DNA of 64,000 nt from Vibrio celticus (GTDB lineage: Bacteria; Pseudomonadota; Gammaproteobacteria; Enterobacterales; Vibrionaceae). Numbering within the stretch: the first letter of the stretch is position 1; each line of letters opens with the position of its first letter. Position numbers and translations under genes: made by a program. The DNA lies in the NCBI RefSeq assembly GCF_024347335.1, contig NZ_AP025463.1, forward strand, positions 2,852,001 to 2,916,000. Reading direction: 5' to 3'. Of this stretch, positions 33,931-43,442 are shown in pieces. Under the pieces are notes generated by a model. That model saw nothing but the letters and a program-made list of their open reading frames with translations. It had not been told where the DNA came from and made no database searches.

Positions 33931-34660
33931 CAGTTCGTTCAATCACAGCGCCTGAATGCGCATCAGCAATTCTCAGTAGAGTTCTCAATAAAGCCAACTT
34001 GTATGTGGCCGACTTGTTGTCATTCACAATAATGTGGCGCACCTTGTTCAAGTCACCGGAGCCATCGTCTGGCAGTGTCATCACCACGGTTTGCCACCAC
34101 ACTTCACTGCGGTTCAATGTATCTTGGCTATCATCAACATGACGAACCAACAAGGCGCTGTTTTTTGATAAACGCTCAAGCTCTTCAACCGAGACTTCGT
34201 ACCCTTGTCGACTGTCTTGAAACTCCCCATGACGCAGAGTGATCACCAGCTTGCCATTTGGAGCCAGCAAGTTAGACAACTTTCTAAATGCTCGTTCTCG
34301 ATGAGACGGGGCTAAGTGCATCCAAACAGCACTGACCAATATCAAGTCAAAACGCATTCCGAGGTTTTCAGTGCGGCTAAGTGAGGGAAGTGAATCATCA
34401 ATCCAGGTAACACTTGGGCCTGTATATTTCGAGCCTTGTTCGCGTAATGAAACACTTGGTTCTATCGCAATAACATCAGCTCCGGCTTTGTGCATCCATA
34501 GAGCATCACGACCGCATCCAGCACCAACATCTAGTACTTTATCGCCCACTAAAGGCCAATAAGCTTGCCAGCTTTTATGCACCGTCTCGAACGTCACTGA
34601 GTTGTACTGCTGGCAAAGTATGTGAGCATTTTTATCGTAAAAAGGAATCGATGAGGACAT
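33887..34660 (-). CDS. Class I SAM-dependent methyltransferase, probably the N-terminal half of a split gene
   Basis: 257 aa. Motif I is KVLDVGAGCGRDALWM (about 38-53); VIAIEPS is motif II and FDLILVSAVWMHL the post-II strand. These define the Rossmann-type methyltransferase domain, ending near residue 175. The following ~70 residues (NDNKSATYKLALLRTLLRIADAHSGAV) match the start of a domain that continues in the other frame as the HNH protein. The last 15 or so residues (KSTSGLGRAVLG) look like out-of-frame sequence. Substrate unknown; small-molecule or protein methylation is as likely as DNA. Confidence 0.75.
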   Translation of the reverse strand: MSSSIPFYDKNAHILCQQYNSVTFETVHKSWQAYWPLVGDKVLDVGAGCGRDALWMHKAGADVIAIEPSVSLREQGSKYTGPSVTWIDDSLPSLSRTENLGMRFDLILVSAVWMHLAPSHRERAFRKLSNLLAPNGKLVITLRHGEFQDSRQGYEVSVEELERLSKNSALLVRHVDDSQDTLNRSEVWWQTVVMTLPDDGSGDLNKVRHIIVNDNKSATYKLALLRTLLRIADAHSGAVIERTDGKSTSGLGRAVLG

Positions 34661-34930
34661 ATGCGTTATTAGGGTAAGGAGCCTATCTCAATAGTAATGG
34701 GGAGCTTAGGCGATTGCTAGCAGCTCATGCAAGTTCAGCCACACCGAGCAGTATTTATCGTTAGTGACTGTTTTATATCAATATCCACCTAATGAGTTCA
34801 TCAGGCGAGTCACATCACGAATCAGTTTCGTCAGCAAAATAAAAACAAACAAGGTGCAAGCTGACGTGCGAACAGAGATAATTGTTTGAAGATGATTAAC
34901 TCGCCTCAAGCACCTAGCTGATAAAGACTA

Positions 34931-35869
34931 ATGAACACATACTCACACATAGATACCCCATTCAACCTGCGCCACACCTGTTGGTTTTGTGGTGAACCTT
35001 CCAATGATGTTGTTGAATTTCCTAAGACAGCGCAGCCTGTTGCCAAGATAGGCCATTCACCGATAGCACTGCCGGCTTGTAATGAGTGTGCGAGAATTAA
35101 CTATTCAAAGAATCTGACCTCAATTTGGTCTGTGCGCGATCAGATAAAACACACGCTCATAGACAAGTACGCTAAGCACCTTGGCATCGGTGAGAACTGG
35201 ACGGAGCAAGAGCTTATTGATTCTGATTTCTCGGGCTCGACACTTGGCGGGTTTGGGCGCAGCGCTTGGAAGATGTATCAAATCGCCAAGCAACGCGTCG
35301 ATTATAAAGGTTGGCCTTTGTCGGTTGATGACATCCCACTTGAGGTATACGACGAAACCAGTGGCTTTGAGTTTGACGGTACTCGTTATACCTCAATCAA
35401 TTCATGTATCGACTATTTCACCAAAGCAGCAGGCGTAGACAAAGAGCTGTTGTCGCAGCTTGTCGACATCGTTTCATCAGACCGATTTAGCTACGCACTG
35501 CGAATCTCCAAGCTAAACAAGAATGTCTCGAATACCAAACGCTCAGAGATCATCGAAGAGGTGTTACAGCAAGAGTCTGAACAAGAAGAGATATTGCTTG
35601 AGCAAGTTAATTCAATGTTTAACCCAAACGTCGAAGAGGTGAATATTTCAGGCTCAATAGCGCCTGTATTTGCCATTCAGTGGGCGCTGGCTAACAAGGT
35701 TAAAGATTTAGCCCACCTTTGTGCTCTCGAAGATGAGTATTTTGACTATTTCGAGCACCTCGGCGGACCTGCAGCTTTCATGTCTTATAACGGCCTACAA
35801 CTCTACTTAGAATCTCGTCAAGATCCTGAATGGGTAGAAAAATCGGATCCAAATAAACAGTATTGGTGA
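34931..35869 (+). CDS. Zinc-binding protein of unknown function
   Basis: 312-aa soluble protein. The N-terminus has two Cys pairs (CWFCG at about 17 and CNECAR at about 52) that would form a treble-clef or zinc-ribbon site, as in HNH or RING-like folds, but no His-Asn-His core is visible. The rest is helical and acidic (IIEEVLQQESEQEEILLEQV) with no motif I recognise. It stands alone between divergent or spaced neighbours. Confidence 0.65.
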   Translation: MNTYSHIDTPFNLRHTCWFCGEPSNDVVEFPKTAQPVAKIGHSPIALPACNECARINYSKNLTSIWSVRDQIKHTLIDKYAKHLGIGENWTEQELIDSDFSGSTLGGFGRSAWKMYQIAKQRVDYKGWPLSVDDIPLEVYDETSGFEFDGTRYTSINSCIDYFTKAAGVDKELLSQLVDIVSSDRFSYALRISKLNKNVSNTKRSEIIEEVLQQESEQEEILLEQVNSMFNPNVEEVNISGSIAPVFAIQWALANKVKDLAHLCALEDEYFDYFEHLGGPAAFMSYNGLQLYLESRQDPEWVEKSDPNKQYW

Positions 35870-36066
35870 ACATACCTACCTACTGGTGAACACGTGTAAG
35901 CTCGATGATCGTGTCAAACACCCATTGTTAGTCATTGTTTTATATAAAGATCTAAAAACAGCCCCCTATCACAGTTAATTGTTGCAATTCGGTTAAATAG
36001 AGTGAAAACTTCAAGCATCTAAAACTATTTAATCACTGCAATCTTGCGGTGAGTAAGGAGTGAATT

Positions 36067-36834
36067 GTGCTGGCTGTTCTTCGTATTATTTTGGCTACGG
36101 TGTTTATTATTTTCACCACTCTATGTGCTTTTGTTTACTGCTTGTTTAGCCCCAAGAACCCCAAGCATGTGTACGTTTTCTGTCGTTGGTTCAACCAACT
36201 CCAAAAGATCATCGGTGTAAAACTGGTGCAGCGCGGCCTAGATAATGCGCCTACACCAGAAAACAGCGTCTACATCTCTAACCACCAAAGCATATTAGAC
36301 TTTGTAACTGACCCAGGAATGCTAAGACCGCGCACCGTTTCATTGGGCAAGCGCGATTTGTTGTACGTGCCTTTCTTTGGCCTGCTGTATTGGATCACCG
36401 GTAACATCATGATTAACCGCGAAGACAAGTCCAAAGCACGCGATACCATCAAGCAAGTGGCGGAAGCGATTCATCAGAGAGATCTGTCTGTTTGGGTTTA
36501 CCCAGAAGGAACCCGAAGTAAAGGGCGTGGACTACTGCCATTCAAAACGGGCGCTTTCCGAATGGCGATTGAAGCTGGCGTGCCTATCACCCCGATGTGT
36601 ACCAGCACCACACACAATAAGATCGACTTTAATCGTGTCAATAATGGCATTGTGATCACCGAGATGCTGGAACCTATCGATGTGTCTGAATACAAGCTTA
36701 GTGATGTAAGGGAGCTGGCCAATCGCTGTCACGCACTCATGGCAGAGAAAATTGCAGAGCTTGATGCCGAAGTGGCTCGTTTAGAGGCGCAGCAAAAACC
36801 AGAGTTGGATTCAGATCGTTCTTCTACGAACTAA
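36067..36834 (+). CDS. plsC: 1-acyl-sn-glycerol-3-phosphate acyltransferase
   Basis: 255-aa inner-membrane acyltransferase that makes phosphatidic acid from lysophosphatidic acid. One N-terminal transmembrane segment (about 4-28). The catalytic NHx4D motif is NHQSILDF (about 77-83), followed by block II (NIMINREDKSKA) and block III (YPEGTRSKGRGLLPFKTGAF). Start is GTG 36067 behind AAGGAG. Several PlsC paralogues are usual in Vibrio, so the symbol denotes family, not proven orthology to the essential copy. Confidence 0.9.
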   Translation: MLAVLRIILATVFIIFTTLCAFVYCLFSPKNPKHVYVFCRWFNQLQKIIGVKLVQRGLDNAPTPENSVYISNHQSILDFVTDPGMLRPRTVSLGKRDLLYVPFFGLLYWITGNIMINREDKSKARDTIKQVAEAIHQRDLSVWVYPEGTRSKGRGLLPFKTGAFRMAIEAGVPITPMCTSTTHNKIDFNRVNNGIVITEMLEPIDVSEYKLSDVRELANRCHALMAEKIAELDAEVARLEAQQKPELDSDRSSTN

Positions 36835-36981
36835 CTCGCAACGAAACCACTGAGTCATCGCTCAGTTACTTAAAAAGACACTCAACGATCGCAACTCTCA
36901 TTGTTCTTGTTTTACTTGCTGGCGCTTATCCGCAAAATAAAAACCGGCGTTATCGGCTTTATAGAGCAATGGGAGTAAACG

Positions 36982-38351
36982 ATGGAAGTGATTCACCATG
37001 GTGGCAAACATACTGTCACAGGATCTTGTCACGAGCTAAGAGATTCAGGCCAAGCGGTGCTCATCGATTGTGGCCTGTTTCAAGGTTTAGATCTTCAAGG
37101 TAAAAAGCTTCAAGGTGCGGACACCCACCCTCTTGATATTGAATTTGAAACATCCCACCTCAACGCTCTGCTGCTGACTCATACTCACATTGATCATATT
37201 GGCCGATTACCTTGGTTACTCGCCAGTGGGTTTAACCAACCGATTTATTGCACGCAAGCCACCGCTGAACTCGCCCCTTTAATGATTGAGGATGGCTTAA
37301 AGCTGCAAGGACTCAGTAATAAACAGTCGAAGCTGATACTCAAAAAGATTCATTCGTTAATTGCTCCCAATCCTTACGGGGAATGGTTTCCAATCAAGTC
37401 TAAACAGCAAAAAAACGGAAAGGATCCTCATAGGCCAAATACTTTGCATGCCCGCTTTCAACCCGCTGGGCACATCTTAGGTTCTGCCTATATCGAGATT
37501 AAATTACCCACCAAGAGGTGGTAGTCTTCTCTGGCGATTTGGGCCCAAGTAACACACCACTACTGCCCGATCCTAAGCCACCACAACAAGCCGACTATCT
37601 GTTTATCGAATCCACTTATGGCACCAGTACACATGATGATATTGCGACACGAGCAGAGCTCCTCAAAAGCATCATAGATCGTTCGCTACTTGATGGGGGT
37701 GTTATCCTAATTTCGGCCTTCAGTATCGGTCGAACACAAGAGTTGCTATTTGATATCGAACACCTGATCTTTGAGCATCAGCTCAGCGCCGATATTCCTA
37801 TCATCCTCGATTCTCCTATGGCAGAGAAAGTGACACGTTCCTATCGACGCTTTAAAGAACTCAGGGGACAAGAAGCAAAGCAACGGCTAGAACTGAAACG
37901 TCACCCGCTTGCATTTGAGCAGTGCATTACTGTTGATGGGCATAGAATGCACAAGAAAATCGTTAATCGCCTTAAGTCGACAGGTGAACCCGCGATTGTG
38001 GTCGCAGCTTCTGGAATGTGTCAGGGCGGCAGGATCATGAACTACTTATCCGCCTTGCTTCCCGATAAACGAACTGATGTAATTTTAGCTGGCTATCAAG
38101 CGCACGGAACGCTCTGACGAGAGCTGCAACAAGGCGAAATGCAGGTTTCTATTGATAACAAAGACGTTGAGGTTAATGCTCAAATTCATGGCATGTCTGG
38201 CTATTCTGCTCATGCTGATAAAGAGGAGCTCTACCGATTTATAGAGGGTATCGCGACTCCACCGAAAGAGGTGCATTTGATTCACGGCGAGCCAAATACT
38301 CAGTCGGAGTTCGCTCAAGAATTACAAGAGCGAGGGTTCGTAGTTGTTTGA
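36982..38351 (+). pseudogene. Beta-CASP metallo-beta-lactamase-fold hydrolase, broken by a frameshift and a stop
   Basis: Three consecutive frames make one ~455-residue RNA-specificity-type MBL protein. The first (36982-37524) holds THTHIDHIG and PAGHILGSA. The reading then continues in the next frame from about 37515 (VVFSGDLGP, IESTYGT, SAFSIGRTQE, VVAASGMCQGGR). After an in-frame TGA at 38115 it continues again to SGYSAHAD and IHGEP. One base appears missing in ACCAAGAGG (37509-37517), and TGA replaces a likely GGA. With two independent lesions it is probably a pseudogene, or an assembly containing errors. Confidence 0.85.
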
Positions 38352-38806
38352 AACAGTCATCAAACTAACAACTTTCACTAAGTAATTCTTAAAGCCGCAA
38401 TTATCGAATCTTCAAAAAACACAGTTTCTTATATCTGCTAGTTCACACGATGCAGGTGATAGATTCCAATCTACTTATCCCACAACTCCTATATCAGCCG
38501 TTTATGCTAGCGGCTTTAACCGCTGCTCTTTATTAATTTCGTATTTTATTCGCATCTCAAATCCCCCTTTTTGTATTAATCACTATTTATTCACTTTGCA
38601 AAACACCAGAAAACAAAACCAGTTGCATATCAGGTTAAATAGGACGATCATCAAATTAGCACTAAGCATTAACAAACCCTCTCTATAACTTGCTTTATAT
38701 CACAGTAATCCTAATGCGCAGTTAAATAATTTAACACTTGGGTTACAAGTGAAGTATTGTGTTGTTCGAAAAACAATCATAAGCAAAACTAACAGGGAAA
38801 ATACTC
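38352..38806 (+). promoter_or_regulatory. AT-rich leader region of the AGCS symporter gene
   Basis: 455 bases without a gene. Strongly AT-rich, so promoters are likely but no single one stands out. I looked for the tandem glycine riboswitch sometimes found upstream of such transporters and did not find its conserved purine-rich core. The ribosome-binding site of the downstream gene is AGGG about 10 bases before the ATG. Confidence 0.4.
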
Positions 38807-40354
38807 ATGCAGTCATTCGTTGATTTTTTGAATGGAATAATCTGGAGCCCAGTACTTATCTACCTATGTTTAGGTGCAGGTTTGTTCTACTCCATCATGA
38901 CTCGATTTGTTCAAATCCGTCACTTCTTTGAAATGTGGCGCTTGCTACTATCAGGTAAAAGCTCATCAAAAGGCATCTCGTCTTTCCAAGCTCTAGCCGT
39001 TTCGCTATCTGGCCGTGTAGGTACAGGTAACATTGCTGGTGTTGCTGCCGCTATCGGTTTCGGTGGCCCAGGTGCAGTATTCTGGATGTGGGTTGTAGCC
39101 TTCTTTGGCGCCGCAACTGCTTACGCAGAATCTACGCTAGCGCAAATCTACAAAGAAGAAGACGAAGGCCAGTTCCGTGGTGGTCCGGCTTACTACATTG
39201 AAAAAGCAATGGGTCAGAAGTGGTACGCATGGATCTTCGCTATCGCGACTATTTTTGCATGTGGCATTTTGCTTCCAGGTGTTCAGTCAAACAGTATTGG
39301 TAATGCTGTAGAAGCTGCATTTGGCTCAGGTGATATGATTGAAACAGCTGTCGGTACATTCAGTTTCGCTAAAATTTTCACCGGTACTGTTGTTGCTATC
39401 ATCCTTGCTTTCATCATCTTTGGTGGTGTTAAACGTATTGCGAACTTCACACAAATCGTTGTTCCTTTCATGGCATTGGCGTACATCATCATCGCGTTCG
39501 TTATCATTCTGTTAAACATCAGCCAAGTGCCAACTGTTTTCGCAATGATCATCGGCGATGCATTCACACCTATGGCAGGCTTCGGCGCTGCAATTGGTTG
39601 GGGTGTTAAGCGTGGTGTTTACTCAAACGAAGCGGGCCAAGGTACCGGTCCTCACGCGGCAGCGGCTGCAAGTGTTGATCACCCAGCTCAACAAGGTTTG
39701 GTACAAGCGTTCTCTATCTACATCGATACACTTCTAGTATGTTCTGCTACAGCGTTCATGATCATCATCACTGGTGCTTACAACGTTCACGGCGGCGCTG
39801 AAGGCGTGTTCCTTGTTCAGAACCTAGCAGCAAACATCGGTGCGAATGGTCCTGTATTTACACAGCTTGCTATTGAAAGCGCATTACCAGGCATTGGTAA
39901 GCCATTCATCGCATTTGCTCTGTTCTTCTTCGCATTTACAACGATTCTTGCTTACTACTACATCGCAGAAACGAATATTGCTTACCTACGTCGTACCATC
40001 AAGATCCCTGGCATGATGTTCGTACTTAAGCTTGTTCTTATCACTGCAGTTTTCTATGGCACAGTTAAAACAGCGAACCTTGCATGGGCAATGGGTGATG
40101 TTGGTGTTGGCTTGATGGCATGGTTAAACATCGTTGGTATTCTGATCATATTCTTCATGTCTAAGCCTGCGCTTAAAGCTCTAGCTGACTACGAAGAACA
40201 GCAGAAACAAGGCGTAACTGAGTACACATTCAACCCTGTAAAACTAGGCATTAAAGGTGCTACTTACTGGGAAGAAAAGTACAAGCGTAAAACAGGCAAG
40301 TCTCCTGAAGCAGAAGCTGCAGACACTAAACCTGTAGAGCAACCTTCAGCTTAA
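38807..40354 (+). CDS. Alanine/glycine:sodium symporter (AGCS family)
   Basis: 515-aa inner-membrane carrier that imports alanine or glycine with Na+. Signature segments: SLSGRVGTGNIAGVAAAIGFGGPGAVFWMW (about 66-95, family signature containing substrate and Na+ ligands), GGPAYYIEKAMG, and GWGVKRGVYSNEAGQGTGPHAAAAA. Ten to eleven hydrophobic segments are evident. The C-terminal tail is charged and Ala/Glu-rich. Monocistronic, ended by a strong terminator. Confidence 0.95.
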   Translation: MQSFVDFLNGIIWSPVLIYLCLGAGLFYSIMTRFVQIRHFFEMWRLLLSGKSSSKGISSFQALAVSLSGRVGTGNIAGVAAAIGFGGPGAVFWMWVVAFFGAATAYAESTLAQIYKEEDEGQFRGGPAYYIEKAMGQKWYAWIFAIATIFACGILLPGVQSNSIGNAVEAAFGSGDMIETAVGTFSFAKIFTGTVVAIILAFIIFGGVKRIANFTQIVVPFMALAYIIIAFVIILLNISQVPTVFAMIIGDAFTPMAGFGAAIGWGVKRGVYSNEAGQGTGPHAAAAASVDHPAQQGLVQAFSIYIDTLLVCSATAFMIIITGAYNVHGGAEGVFLVQNLAANIGANGPVFTQLAIESALPGIGKPFIAFALFFFAFTTILAYYYIAETNIAYLRRTIKIPGMMFVLKLVLITAVFYGTVKTANLAWAMGDVGVGLMAWLNIVGILIIFFMSKPALKALADYEEQQKQGVTEYTFNPVKLGIKGATYWEEKYKRKTGKSPEAEAADTKPVEQPSA

Positions 40355-40424
40355 GCTTGTGCCTTAACAAATGGATTGCTTTAGCAAGTAGCTCGCTTTA
40401 ACTCGCGCTATTAATAACGCATAA

Positions 40425-40457
40425 AAAAGGGGTTAGCCATTTCGGCTAACCCCTTTT
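40425..40457 (+). terminator. Bidirectional terminator between the AGCS symporter and satP
   Basis: 14-bp perfect stem AAAAGGGGTTAGCC / GGCTAACCCCTTTT with loop ATTTC; T-rich on both exits, so it serves the convergent genes on both sides. Confidence 0.93.
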
Positions 40458-40515
40458 GTTTTATTCATAACCAATAAACGGCTTATAACAAACTAACTGT
40501 TCCCGAGTTAGAGTA

Positions 40516-41109
40516 TTAAGCAGCGATTTCTTGTGTTGCCAGTTGAGGTGCTTTCTTCTCACCGATAGGCAGAACTGTGCGGCCGTATTCGTTGTTGATT
40601 ACTTGTGCCATTGCAAAGTAGATAGCTGAAGCGCCACAGAAGATACCTTCAAAACCAGCGATAGTGCCGATGAGTTCGCTACCAGTGAAATCACGAGCTG
40701 CAAGTAGGAAGAACAAGATAGTTAGTGAACCGAATACTACTTGCTTCGCTACTGGGTAGCATAGAGAACCGATGAACATGAAGCCAGTGAAGATGCCCCA
40801 TAGAAGTAGGTACCAACCCATGAATGCAGCAGGGCTTGCTGGTAGCCCCATGTAAGGCATTACAATCAAACCAACCAAAGACAACCAGAACAGGCCGTAA
40901 GAAGTAAATGCAGTTGTACCGAACGTGTCACCACGTTTGAAACACATTGTGCCCACGATAACTTGGCTCAAACCACCGTAAAAAATACCCATAGCAAGAA
41001 TCATTGAATCGATTGGAAAGAAACCTGCGTTGTGGATATTAAGAAGAATAGTGGTCATACCGAAACCCATTAAGCCTAGTGGCGCTGGGTTAGCTAGTTT
41101 GGTCGACAT
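40516..41109 (-). CDS. satP: Acetate/succinate transporter of the GPR1/FUN34/YaaH family
   Basis: 197-aa inner-membrane protein with six hydrophobic segments. The N-terminal family signature NPAPLGLMGFGMTT is present (residues about 7-20), and MPYMGLPASP and GFMFIGSL occur in later helices. Members take up acetate and succinate with protons as hexamers. Monocistronic, facing the AGCS gene across a shared terminator. Confidence 0.93.
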   Translation of the reverse strand: MSTKLANPAPLGLMGFGMTTILLNIHNAGFFPIDSMILAMGIFYGGLSQVIVGTMCFKRGDTFGTTAFTSYGLFWLSLVGLIVMPYMGLPASPAAFMGWYLLLWGIFTGFMFIGSLCYPVAKQVVFGSLTILFFLLAARDFTGSELIGTIAGFEGIFCGASAIYFAMAQVINNEYGRTVLPIGEKKAPQLATQEIAA

Positions 41110-41315
41110 TGCGAATTTACCTTATTAAAGTGGTTGATTAAAAAAAAACGATAAGAATTATCAGAAAATTTTAATCTATAAATCGTACAACTAGGTAATC
41201 CAGTTATCGAAAACTAAGATTTTGTAAATGATCTTATGGAAAATTAGTTTCATAACAATACCAATCAATTCACAGAAACTATAAGTAAGCAGGTTCCCTA
41301 TCACGTTATAAAAAA

Positions 41316-41600
41316 GATGCGAGTAAGCGCCCCCTTAATAGCAAACGCAGGCAACATAGGGCGAGCTTTTCGTTACTCGTTCACTCGCATCCCGCATCTA
41401 CTCACTCAGTCGTCATTCCAGAATCGAGGAACGAGATATCAGGAATCTCGCCCTTAGACATATGCGAGTAAACGAGATACGGGATACGAAGAGCATGTTT
41501 AGATTGAAGTTAGTGAGATGAGAGATATGAACTGAAGAACAATAAGGAGCGAGCTTTTCGCTACTCGTTTACTCGTTTACTCGCATCCCGTATCTATTCT
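41316..41600. repeat. Cluster of Vibrio-type intergenic repeats
   Basis: The unit GCGAGCTTTTCG-TACTCG ... TTACTCGCATCCCGTATCT occurs at about 41361-41400 and 41541-41597. An inverted copy (TGCGAGTAAACGAGATACGGGATACGAAGAGC-like, split) is at about 41463-41492, and part of one at 41316-41329. Between them lies a CGTCATTCC palindrome (about 41409-41450) like that at 10190. The arrangement can fold into long stems. The ~500-bp gap has no gene. Confidence 0.65.
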
Positions 41601-41618
41601 CTCATTTGTAATCTTAAA

Positions 41619-43133
41619 TTACGCTTGTTGTGGTTTAGATTCAGGCACTTGAGATTGAACTTCTGAAGAAGCGTTTTTACTCGCGTCGCGCTTGGCTAAC
41701 AACGTCACGATAATCAACTGAACAACAAGAGCGCCCAACACAACCAATGCACTTCCAGTAAAGCCTGCGACTACAAAACTAACCAAAGCGATAGAGCCGT
41801 TCATTAATGCGTAAGGGAGCTGCGTCTTAAAGTGTTCAAACTGATCACACCCTGCCCCGGTTGAAGAAAGAATTGTGGTTTCAGAGATCGGTGAGCAGTG
41901 ATCACCAAACAAGCCACCAGACAACACAGCGCCAATTGCGACGAGTAGCGGTGCATCTATCGCAATCGCGGTTGGAATAACCAATGGCATCATTATCGCG
42001 AAGGTTCCCCACGATGAGCCCGTAGCGAATGAAATAATGGCAGACAGCAAGAACGCGACCGCAGGTACTAACCAGTATGGAAAACCACTCTGTGCTTGCT
42101 CAGCAATATAAGCAGCTGCACCCAACTCTTTGCCAACGGTGCTTAATGCCCAAGCCAATACTAAGATGATCGCGACTGGCATCATGTTTCCCATACCTTT
42201 TAAGTACACAGAAACACCATCAGACAACTTTCTTACACCGTAGTAAGCCATTAGCGAAATTAAGGTAATCGCCGCAAAGAAATAAGCCGATGATAATGCC
42301 GCTCTAAATGATGAACCTGCGACCTTTTGGAACGGGAAGCCTTGTGGAACCAACATGGCGCACAACACCACCAGCATCACTAACAGCGGTGCCCAGACAA
42401 AAGATGCCTTTGCATTTTTATGCGAGAACGGATTTAGTGATTCGTTATTCACGCCAGAGTTAATTCCCGCTTGGCAATCACGCTCGGCTTTTGCCATTGG
42501 TCCAAAGTCTAAACCTTTAACGGACACTAACGGAACGATGAAAATCGCGAGGAATGCGTAGAACTGAAAAGGAATTGCACCAATGAACGCATCCCAGTCA
42601 GACATGTTGACATTCAACGCCGTAAACTCTTTTTGGATCAGGCTCATGATGTAAACTCCCCACCCAATGAAAGGGATAAGAATAGCGACAGGCGACGAGG
42701 TTGAATCAATGATGAATGCTAGCTTCTGTCTTGAGAGTTTCAGTTTATCGAAAAGAGGACGAAAAACAGGGCCAACAATTAACGGAGTACCTAAATCTGA
42801 GAAAAATATAACCATTCCACCCAACCATGCTGACAATTGAGCTTGGCATTTATTGCTTACCCATTGGGTAACACGCTTAGCAAATGCAACGCCACCACCG
42901 GACTTTTCCATCAATGCGACAAAGCCACCAATGAATACCAACAGCATGATCACACCAGCGTTATAACTGTCGGTAAGTTGAGGGACTAAGTAACCTTTCA
43001 CCATGGTACCAAACGTATCAAGCGGGTTAAGTTCGCTAAACATACCAGTGAGCATTGCCACACCACTCAGCACGCCTGCAAATAGGCCTATCACTACATT
43101 CCTTGTCGCCAACGACAACACCAAAGTAATCAC
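41619..43133 (-). CDS. NhaC-type Na+/H+ antiporter family protein
   Basis: About 504 aa, 12 or so hydrophobic segments; Na+/H+ antiporter NhaC family domain. Markers are GGFVALMEKSGGGVAFAKRV, GGMVIFFSDLGTPLIVGPVFRP, DSTSSPVAILIPFIGWGVYI, FATGSSWGTFAIMMPL and GGLFGDHCSPISETTILSSTGAGCDQ. Some members instead carry amino or organic acids, so substrate is open. The first usable canonical start is GTG 43133. However, in-frame codons continue upstream to an ATA at 43167-43169 preceded by AAGGTG, and the encoded EQTDITSLIPIVITL looks like a natural family N-terminus. Confidence 0.88.
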   Translation of the reverse strand: MITLVLSLATRNVVIGLFAGVLSGVAMLTGMFSELNPLDTFGTMVKGYLVPQLTDSYNAGVIMLLVFIGGFVALMEKSGGGVAFAKRVTQWVSNKCQAQLSAWLGGMVIFFSDLGTPLIVGPVFRPLFDKLKLSRQKLAFIIDSTSSPVAILIPFIGWGVYIMSLIQKEFTALNVNMSDWDAFIGAIPFQFYAFLAIFIVPLVSVKGLDFGPMAKAERDCQAGINSGVNNESLNPFSHKNAKASFVWAPLLVMLVVLCAMLVPQGFPFQKVAGSSFRAALSSAYFFAAITLISLMAYYGVRKLSDGVSVYLKGMGNMMPVAIILVLAWALSTVGKELGAAAYIAEQAQSGFPYWLVPAVAFLLSAIISFATGSSWGTFAIMMPLVIPTAIAIDAPLLVAIGAVLSGGLFGDHCSPISETTILSSTGAGCDQFEHFKTQLPYALMNGSIALVSFVVAGFTGSALVVLGALVVQLIIVTLLAKRDASKNASSEVQSQVPESKPQQA

Positions 43134-43344
43134 AATGGGGATGAGTGACGTGATATCTGTCTGTTCTATAGGTACACCTTAACCCTAAAATAAAAGAATA
43201 AATATAAATTAAATTTGAATATAAATTCACATCAAGCATTTGTACAGAACTTTATCCTCTAACTGGATAATTAGTCTTTAAATGCGCTTCAACATAGCCA
43301 AATAGACCAATCGCCCTGCTTAAATAGCCAAGTTCGAAACGGAA

Positions 43345-43373
43345 AAAAGCCGAAAGTAGAAATTTCGGCTTTT
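43345..43373 (-). terminator. Terminator of the chitinase gene
   Basis: Stem AAAAGCCGAAA / TTTCGGCTTTT with a 7-base loop, followed by TT on the minus strand, about 70 bp after the chitinase stop. Confidence 0.85.
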
Positions 43374-43442
43374 GATTATTTATATCACTATGGTCGTACT
43401 ACTGAGCTCGTAACTTAGGCCACCTCTTCAGTATTCAGACTA

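Noticed and set aside
38115..38117. Selenocysteine-type reading of the TGA in the metallohydrolase gene
   Set aside because: The family expects Gly there, there is an additional frameshift upstream, and no SECIS-like hairpin is apparent; a plain nonsense mutation is simpler.
38352..38806. Glycine riboswitch upstream of the AGCS symporter
   Set aside because: Known for some Vibrio homologues, but the conserved tandem purine-rich cores are absent here; the region is simply AT-rich.
41316..41600. CRISPR array
   Set aside because: The repeats are few, differ in orientation and have irregular spacing; no cas genes are in the window.
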